From Victivallales bacterium (GTDB lineage Bacteria > Verrucomicrobiota > Lentisphaeria > Oligosphaerales > Oligosphaeraceae): a stretch of DNA of 8,310 nt. The first letter of the stretch is position 1. The number at the start of each line of letters is the position of its first letter. The translations under genes were made by a program, and so were the position numbers. The notes under the pieces were generated by a model. It saw only the letters and a program-made list of their open reading frames with translations. It did not search any database and had not been told where the DNA came from. Shown piece by piece: positions 1 to 5,900 of the stretch. The stretch is taken from NCBI GenBank assembly GCA_017431185.1, contig JAFRLP010000534.1, positions 1 to 8,310 on the forward strand, in the 5' to 3' direction.

Positions 1-10
1 GTAAGGGTAG

Positions 11-29
11 CGGCGGCGTCTCGCCGCCG
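11..29. repeat. GC-rich perfect hairpin (8-bp stem, 3-nt loop)
   Basis: CGGCGGCG (11-18) and CGCCGCCG (22-29) are exact reverse complements around the loop TCT. No T-tract follows on either side that would make it a classical intrinsic terminator. It may be the 3' end structure of a gene lying before the window, or one copy of a dispersed intergenic palindrome. The window contains only this copy, so neither reading can be decided here. Confidence 0.6.
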
Positions 30-43
30 TCAGCGCAACGCAG

Positions 44-60
44 GAAACACGGTGTGTTTC
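44..60. repeat. Short inverted repeat GAAACAC-GGT-GTGTTTC
   Basis: GAAACAC (44-50) is the reverse complement of GTGTTTC (54-60), with a 3-nt spacer. The right arm is also the start of the first unit of the tandem repeat at 54-82, so the left arm could pair with either repeat unit (54-60 or 69-75). It lies about 70 bp upstream of the predicted promoter. Function unknown. Confidence 0.5.
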
Positions 61-82
61 ATAGGAGCGTGTTTCATAGGAG
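54..82. repeat. Two-copy tandem repeat, 15-bp period
   Basis: The 14-mer GTGTTTCATAGGAG occurs at 54-67 and again at 69-82, separated by one base. The copies are identical. It may be a duplicated binding site or a replication-slippage product. The second copy runs into AGGAGG, which resembles a ribosome-binding site, but the only nearby ATG (94) opens a three-codon frame. Confidence 0.6.
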
Positions 83-131
83 GCATTACACTTATGACCC
101 GTTAAAATCAGGCCTTTTTCCCAAATCCCAT

Positions 132-159
132 TTGACAAAGCGTTTTTTCATGCTATGTT
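132..159 (+). promoter_or_regulatory. Sigma70-type promoter upstream of the LacI-family gene
   Basis: The -35 element is a perfect TTGACA (132-137). After a 16-bp spacer comes TATGTT (154-159), preceded by TGC (151-153), which makes it an extended -10. The expected start of transcription is about 166-167, giving a leader of roughly 43 nt before the ATG at 210. It is the best promoter-like sequence I found by reading the window, and probably drives the whole same-strand gene run. Confidence 0.7.
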
Positions 160-168
160 ATCGATAAC
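157..168. promoter_or_regulatory. Perfect palindrome, likely LacI-family operator
   Basis: GTTATCGATAAC is a perfect 12-bp palindrome with a central CpG, the layout typical of LacI-family operators, where the hinge helices bend the minor groove at the central CG. It overlaps the end of the -10 element and the predicted start of transcription, so a bound repressor would block the promoter. The adjacent LacI-family gene at 210 is the obvious candidate, implying autorepression. The site is seen in the sequence; its recognition by this regulator is inferred. Confidence 0.65.
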
Positions 169-209
169 CTTTTAATGACCAGCGTGATTTACAGGGTTGC
201 TTTGGGTTT

Positions 210-1238
210 ATGAAAGTCACGATGCAGCAAATAGCCGAACTTTGCGGCGTGTCTGCCATGACCGTTTCCCGGGTGTTCAACACGGAGAAGGCGGAAATGG
301 TCAAGGAATCGACGCGGAAGAAGATTCTGGCGGTGGCGAAAAAATATGACTATCATCCAGTCATCATCGGTAAATCCTTCCTGACCGGAAAGACCTATAA
401 GGTGGGGCTGATCCTGGACACCATGTCGGTCGATTTGAGCAGTCCGGCATTCAGCCGGTTCGTGGAGGCAGCCTGCGGGGAACTTCAGTCCCGCAATTAC
501 TCCCTCGTGCTTTTGCTGGCGAAGGATGTGAAGAGGCATGGCGGGGAAAACGTCCGGGAACTGTTGGAGTCGAAAGTGGCGGACGGGTATATCCTGGGTA
601 AATCCATGGTGTTCGAGTCTCTTCAGGATATTTTGAGGAAAACCCCGGTCTTGCTGCTTTCCTCGGAGGAGACCCAGGTCTCCGAATCTTCAGAATACGT
701 TCAGATCTACCGTCCTGTCCTCACGGCATGCCGGACGGTCTGGGAGATGATTCCGCGTGAACTTCGACGCAGTGTCGCGGTGGTTGCCCCGGACAATCGG
801 TTCTATTCCCAGAGAAGCCGTGCGGACTTGATAGCCTCCGCCGCGCCGAAGGGCGCGAAGGCAACGAATTTCTATTCCAGCCTGCGTCCAGGCTTTCTGG
901 TGGACAGGGAGAATGCCGCCGTTGTCGCCGAGGAACGTTTTGACGAACTCCGAAATTTCAAGGTGATCTGGGGAATCAGCGATCTGTATGCCATGGGCGT
1001 GATGGATGTCTTCCGTCGGCATGGACTGGTGGCTGGAAGGGATTTTCATGTCGTCGGCTTTGACAATCTGGAGCCTGCAATGCCGAAGGTCAAGCCGTTC
1101 CTGACCACCTGTGACTGGCGCTGGGAGGAAATCGGACGTCTGGCGGCGGCCACGGTCCTTCAAATGATTGCAGGGGAGAAGATTCCCGGCAATGCGCTGC
1201 CAGTCGAACCAGTGGTCGTCCGAAGAGCGAGTCTATGA
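210..1238 (+). CDS. LacI-family transcriptional regulator
   Basis: This is a 342-residue cytoplasmic DNA-binding regulator, the usual LacI/GalR length. An N-terminal helix-turn-helix spans residues 5-24, with the characteristic AELCGVSAMTVSRVFN pattern. A hinge region (about 48-60) follows. A periplasmic-binding-protein-like effector domain runs from about residue 63 (KVGLILD) to the end and includes the family signature GFDN (283-286) near the C terminus. The hinge is unusual: the position normally held by the minor-groove leucine is F57 and the usual Ala-Arg pair is Gly-Lys (54-55). The ATG at 210 is the first in-frame start after the promoter; its Shine-Dalgarno is weak (AGGG at 193-196, 13 nt away). 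It is the first gene of a same-strand run and probably represses it through the palindrome at 157-168, released by a sugar or sugar derivative. The ligand cannot be read from the sequence. Confidence 0.93.
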   Translation: MKVTMQQIAELCGVSAMTVSRVFNTEKAEMVKESTRKKILAVAKKYDYHPVIIGKSFLTGKTYKVGLILDTMSVDLSSPAFSRFVEAACGELQSRNYSLVLLLAKDVKRHGGENVRELLESKVADGYILGKSMVFESLQDILRKTPVLLLSSEETQVSESSEYVQIYRPVLTACRTVWEMIPRELRRSVAVVAPDNRFYSQRSRADLIASAAPKGAKATNFYSSLRPGFLVDRENAAVVAEERFDELRNFKVIWGISDLYAMGVMDVFRRHGLVAGRDFHVVGFDNLEPAMPKVKPFLTTCDWRWEEIGRLAAATVLQMIAGEKIPGNALPVEPVVVRRASL

Positions 1239-1239
1239 C

Positions 1240-1252
1240 GCCCAAGGCGGGC
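1240..1252 (+). other. Weak stem-loop just after the LacI-family stop codon
   Basis: GCCC (1240-1243) can pair with GGGC (1249-1252) around a 5-nt loop. The stem is only 4 bp and no T-run follows, so it should not stop transcription strongly. At most it could attenuate or stabilise the message between the regulator and the downstream genes. Confidence 0.2.
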
Positions 1253-1315
1253 TGCATGGGAAGTGAGGTTTGAATGTCTCTGGTTGCAAGACAAACGATT
1301 GAGGTAAGGTGAAAG

Positions 1316-2068
1316 ATGAGAAAAGCAATTCTAAGGTTTACTTTGATTGAATTGTTGGTCGTTATAGCCATAATCGCCATACTTGCGGCGATGCTGTTGC
1401 CTGCGCTGAAGAAGGCAAGGGACATGGCGAAGACCTCCTTCTGTCGGGGGAATCTTCGGCAGGTAAGTCTGTGTTTCAGTCTTTATACAATGGACTTCGA
1501 CGACTGGGCGCCGGGAAGGGATTATGCCTGGTTCAAGGGGGGGACTGAAAATTCCGACAAGGTTGACTGGGTCAATTTCATGAGGCTCCAACTGCAATAC
1601 ATCCCCAAGGTGGGGCCGAATTCGGGGACACCGGCCTCCAACTCCGTTTTGCGCTGTCCGGCTGGCGAGGAACTGGTGAAGAACAGTGATGCGGCCACCC
1701 ATTTGGGCATTAACAACACAATGTACACTTTCCGGCAGGGAGGCGGCTATTTCGTATATAAAGACACCCCCACCAAGGGGGCCGGCAAGAAATTCTGGAG
1801 TTACAATGTGACGGATAACAAAGCAACCTTTGTGAAGATGGAGACCATCAACCGCCCCACGTCGATCGCCCAGTTGGGGGATGCGCCCACCCACAAGTAT
1901 TCCATGGCCTTGAACAACAGCAACAATTCGGACTTGCAGGCGTTTCGGCACAACAACGGAATCAATGTCGCTTTTTGCGATGGACACGGGGAGGGTGTTC
2001 CGAGGAGCAAAATGCCACGGTACGTCTCCGGGGACAATGCCGTCAATTGGCAATGGCCGTGGTGGTGA
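1316..2068 (+). CDS. Pilin-like protein with prepilin-type leader and C-terminal H-X9-DG motif
   Basis: A 250-residue protein with a type IV prepilin-like N terminus: a short basic leader (MRKAILR), then F8-T-L-I-E12 and an unbroken hydrophobic helix to about residue 31. E12 corresponds to the conserved Glu5 of mature pilins. The residue before F8 is Arg, not the usual Gly. C43 with NLRQ (46-49), followed by a Y-x-x-D segment, is typical of the DUF1559/SBP_bac_10 type of pseudopilin abundant in Planctomycetes, Verrucomicrobia and Lentisphaerae. H212, nine residues, then D222-G223 form the family's H-X9-DG signature, and the protein ends in a Trp-rich tail. It is probably anchored in the inner membrane by its N-terminal helix with the C-terminal domain outside the cytoplasm. 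The start is supported by AAGGTGA (1306-1312), 3-4 nt before the ATG. It lies 77 bp after the regulator. The family's molecular role is not established. Confidence 0.9.
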   Translation: MRKAILRFTLIELLVVIAIIAILAAMLLPALKKARDMAKTSFCRGNLRQVSLCFSLYTMDFDDWAPGRDYAWFKGGTENSDKVDWVNFMRLQLQYIPKVGPNSGTPASNSVLRCPAGEELVKNSDAATHLGINNTMYTFRQGGGYFVYKDTPTKGAGKKFWSYNVTDNKATFVKMETINRPTSIAQLGDAPTHKYSMALNNSNNSDLQAFRHNNGINVAFCDGHGEGVPRSKMPRYVSGDNAVNWQWPWW

Positions 2069-2106
2069 AAAACGGATGCACAGAGACTTCGGCAATGACG
2101 CATAAA

Positions 2107-2116
2107 GGAAAGGAGA
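2107..2116 (+). promoter_or_regulatory. Strong ribosome-binding site for the 2121 gene
   Basis: GGAAAGGAGA contains AAGGAGA followed by TAGG and the ATG at 2121. This is close to an ideal Shine-Dalgarno, fixes that start, and suggests efficient translation. Confidence 0.6.
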
Positions 2117-2120
2117 TAGG

Positions 2121-2918
2121 ATGAGACGTTTTCTGGCAGTGATTCTCGCGGGCGCGGCGGTTCTTCAGGCGGAAGTGAAAATCGAGCACAAGCAAAGCAC
2201 GAAGGGGATGATGGAATACAATACATATCGGGTGGTGGACGTCTCCCCCGTGCGGTATTCGGTCAGTTATGATATCCGGACCCAGGACGGGATGCAGACC
2301 GTGGGAGACCGTACCGCCTCCAGCACGGGAATCGGGCTGAACAACGGATGGTATGCCAATGGCTTTCTGCGGATTCATGTGGATGGCAAGAGCGTGACCG
2401 CCCCCGCGAAAATCGAGACAGGCGACGGGCTTCTGGTGTTCAAATGGGATAAAGTCACGTTGAAAATGCGTTTTCCCGAAGGAAGCGACAAAATCAACTG
2501 CGAGGTCTCCGCGCCGGAAGCGCGTCAGTTGAAAATCGGTTTTCTGGCCTTTCCGGGATTTCTGCCGAAGAGGAAAGAGGAGTCGAGACCCTATGTCTCG
2601 ACGGCCAGGGGGAACCATTTGCTGACGGAGGGAAAATACAGCAGTTCCGGAGAGTCCTGGTTTATGCTGTATGACGGAGTCTCAAATCGGAACGGGATCG
2701 GGGCGGTGGTGATGGACCCCGCGGAATACAAATCAGGGGTGGTCTCCGGCAAAGCCGACTCGTTTATCATTTCAGCGCAGTTCGAGATGAACAGGCCTGT
2801 TTGCCGTTTTGTCGTCATGGGCTTTCCGAACAGTTACATGGACGCCGAATCATTTTATGAGGATTTGAAGGCAAACGGCGATAAATACCTGGAAGCGCTG
2901 AAGTCGTTCCGGTTTTGA
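2121..2918 (+). CDS. Secreted protein of unknown family
   Basis: A 265-residue protein that I do not recognise. Residues 1-17 look like a Sec signal peptide: two arginines, a hydrophobic core, then small residues, with probable signal peptidase I cleavage after A17, leaving about 248 residues outside the cytoplasm. The mature part appears rich in alternating beta strands, with many Gly, Ser and aromatic residues, such as the segment around W180 (SWFMLYDG) followed by GIGAVVMDP. The last 30 residues look helical and charged. This resembles a beta-sandwich carbohydrate-associated protein, but that is only a guess from composition. No lipobox, catalytic motif or membrane helix beyond the signal is visible. 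It is 52 bp after the pseudopilin gene and 30 bp before the giant hydrolase, which suggests co-expression and a shared extracellular task. Confidence 0.85.
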   Translation: MRRFLAVILAGAAVLQAEVKIEHKQSTKGMMEYNTYRVVDVSPVRYSVSYDIRTQDGMQTVGDRTASSTGIGLNNGWYANGFLRIHVDGKSVTAPAKIETGDGLLVFKWDKVTLKMRFPEGSDKINCEVSAPEARQLKIGFLAFPGFLPKRKEESRPYVSTARGNHLLTEGKYSSSGESWFMLYDGVSNRNGIGAVVMDPAEYKSGVVSGKADSFIISAQFEMNRPVCRFVVMGFPNSYMDAESFYEDLKANGDKYLEALKSFRF

Positions 2919-2935
2919 ACGTGATGTGAAAGCGA

Positions 2936-2942
2936 AAAGGAG
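2936..2942 (+). promoter_or_regulatory. Ribosome-binding site that selects ATG 2949 over TTG 2943
   Basis: AAAGGAG at 2936-2942 abuts the in-frame TTG at 2943, leaving no spacer, but lies 6 nt before the in-frame ATG at 2949, a normal distance. The downstream ATG is therefore the better start and shortens the protein by two residues. Confidence 0.65.
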
Positions 2943-2948
2943 TTGAAG

Positions 2949-5900
2949 ATGCTGTGGCGACGGATAGCGGTGTCAATGTGCCTGATTGCCGTTCTGCACT
3001 GCGCAGGCGCACCGAAAATCGCGATTTTTGACGAGCCTGGCTTCCCGAACGCCTCGACACGGGACGCCGCGTTTTACCGGAAAGCGGTCGGCGGGGATGT
3101 CCTGGGACTGAAGGATATGCCGATGCTGAAGGATTATGACACTGTGCTCTTTCCTCATGGCGGATACATGCCTGCGGCGGCCGAGCCGTATGTCAGCGAA
3201 CTGATGCTTCGCGGGGGAACGGTCATCGTGACCGGGGATATCCAGGAACCGCCGCTGGAACCGACGGAAAAGAGGATTGTGAGCAAGGACGCGCAACAGT
3301 TGGACTTCGAGGAAAAATACGGTCTCTCCCATGGCGGTCCGCTGACCTTATGCGACGGACGGTGGATCGTCAAGCCGGTATCGGCCGGGTACGAGGAATA
3401 TCGGGCGCCGCGCTGGTTTGAGGAGTTCGATCTATGGGGATGGCCGAATCGCGCACAAAGTTATGCTCCGGTTTACATGCGCCCGTTTGACTGTCCGGTG
3501 AAGTTGAATCCGCTCCTTGCCAAAAGCGGTCTGCCGAAAGCGCTCCTTCCGCCGTCAAAGCCGATGATGCTGGCTCGCCTGTGTTCCGGCGAGACTGGGG
3601 ACCATGCGCTGGATGTATTCATCCCCCTCTATCTTTTTGAGGCCTCCAGCGGGCGTCCCTACAAGCCTTTTGCCCAGGCCGGCAAGTCAAAGGAGGATTG
3701 CGCCGCCGATGGTTTCATTTACCGCCGATTCCGTCCGCACCATTTTGGCACGACGCTGGTGGTCATGGGAAAGACGGGCCGCTTGCTGCTGGACTCGGAA
3801 AGGGGGGAGGCTGTTATCCAGTCGATTCTCCGTCTGGCCTCTTCGCCGCTGCCGGGGAGTTTTCCGATTCCGTACATTCTGCGGATTCATGCGCTGGAAA
3901 GGGATATGGCGGATTACAACCTGCTGAATGCAGAGCTTTCCGCCGCGCTAAAACATCATGCCGTGCGCTGTTTGGCGGAGGGGACGGAGGCGCCGTCCCT
4001 TTCCCGGCTGAAAGTGCTTCGGTCGGAATTCAACCGTCTGAACAATCGCTTCGACGGGATTCTGAATCTGAAGGACCGGCGTCAGCAGGTTGCAGATGAA
4101 ACGCTGCTCGAAATGGAGAGTCTGCTGCACTCTTCGCGTGAAATTCTCCGAAAGGAACTCGTGGCTGTGCAAGCCGAGGTCTCCCCAGTTGACCATGGCG
4201 AGGCGAAACACCCCTGGAAACGGTTTCGGTTCAAGGCCTCCCGATTTGGTCCGCGTGGCATTGCGGAAACGGAGTACTGGGAAAAAGTCCGTGAAATGGG
4301 GATCACCAATCCCTTCCAGGAGTCGCAGAATTGGGATGCCATGCGCGAATTGAACCGAAGGTATGGATTCAGTTCCCATTATCTGGCCATTCCCATGCAT
4401 CGGAACCATCCGGAAAAGAAGCAGGTGGACTCCGCTGTGTTCAATCCCCAGACCGGGACGGTGAAGCCCGTGAAGGCAAGGGTCTGGGAGAAGGATGCTC
4501 CCGGCATCGACTCCGCCGTGATCCGCCATCTGCGCCAGGCCTCGGAAAATCCCGGAATATCCGGGGTGGTGCATGGTGACGAGCGGGATTTCCAATGGTC
4601 TCTCTGGGGCGAATACATGCGCGGGAAATTCCTGGCATGGCTACGGGAAAAATACAGGGACATCGAGGCGCTGAACCGGGAATACAATACGGGGCATGCG
4701 TCCTTCGACGATGTGCTTCTCCCGCTGAAACGTCCGGAAACGCAAAGCGAACATGCCTTATGGGAAGATTGGACCCGCTACCGGGAGATTTACCGAATCG
4801 AATGGGAACTGCGGCGCTGGATGGATTTGATCCGCAGGCATGCGCCGACTCTTCAGCATTGGGTCTATCAGTCCTACCATCTGCAGAAGAAACATCCTGC
4901 CAACGGAATCAATTTTTATGAGTTCGGAAAGTTGCTGGACATTGCGTCGCTGGAGTCTTCCAGTTCCCCGCATAAGGAGGTGATCACCTACGATGTCACC
5001 GCATTCGGGAAGAAGCATGTCAATCCCGAATGGGCCGCATTCTATTTCCCGACGGGAAGCAGGATTGGCGACATGAACCGAATGCGGCAGTATCTCTGGG
5101 ATGAGGCCGCCTGCGGAACCATTGGATGGCATCTGTTCATGGGCGGCTCGCAGTCCCGGGTCAAGTATATCCATACCCCGCTGATGACTCCAAACGGCAA
5201 TTATCAGCCGGCCGGACTCGCGCTGCGGGAAACAGCCCGTGAATTGAATGCTGCCCGAAGGCTTTTCCTGGACGGGGCGAGGGATGAGCCCGAAGTCCGC
5301 ATCATCTATTCTCCCACCAGCCGACGGCACACCTCCTGGCCGGGAATCGAAGACGACCGTCCGCTCCAATGCGTGACGGGTTACAACGAGGCGTTCAAGG
5401 TTCTGCATATTCCAGCCCGGGTCATCGACGAGCAGGCGGTGATGGAAGGCCTGCTCCCGGAGAAATGCCGTTTCCTCATAGTCCCCGCCGTGGAATATAT
5501 GAATCGGTCTCTGCTGGAACAGCTGAACCGGTTTATGCAGAATGGCGGAACGGTGATTGCCTCACCCGACTCCGGACGATTCGACCAGTACGGGCACAAG
5601 CATGACTCCCTGCTGGAACTGGCCGGAGTTCGTCCCGTGAAAGCCACGGATTCCGGATTCAGGATGTTCACTCCGTCGAAGTTGGAATTCCTGTTCCCGA
5701 AAGAGACCAGGGCGCTGCTCCGGTATGCCGATGGAGGCGCGTCGCTGACGGAAACCCGTGTCGGGGAGGGGCGCCTGCTGATTTGCGGTCTGCCGCTTGG
5801 ACGGGAATATTACAATACAGGGAAAGGTTTGAATTCCCTGCTGGCCGTTGTCAGCGCGGTGGGAGTAAGCCGTCCAATCCTGTGCTCCGACCCGAATCTG

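Noticed and set aside
54..82. Possible CRISPR-like repeat array
   Set aside because: There are only two 14-bp copies separated by one base, with no spacers and no cas genes.
78..105. AGGAGG followed by ATG ACC CGT TAA, a possible three-codon leader peptide
   Set aside because: It is upstream of the predicted promoter and encodes only three residues; the ribosome-binding-site-like sequence is part of the tandem repeat.
1292..1301. CAAACGATTG as a second LacI-type operator before the pilin-like gene
   Set aside because: Only 4 of 5 base pairs match, it shares little with GTTATCGATAAC, and no promoter elements surround it.
1331..2095. A 254-codon open frame on the minus strand opposite the pilin-like gene
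   Set aside because: It is antisense to a gene with clear family motifs, has low-complexity Pro/Arg/His-rich content and no recognisable domain; it is explained by codon bias of the real gene.
2994..3008. Lipobox making the giant hydrolase a lipoprotein (Cys at residue 18)
   Set aside because: The residues before the Cys are V-L-H; His directly before the Cys does not fit a signal peptidase II site, so ordinary signal peptidase cleavage is more likely.
3948..4595. A 215-codon minus-strand open frame inside the giant hydrolase gene
   Set aside because: It lies wholly within a coding sequence supported by domain structure, and its translation has no family features.
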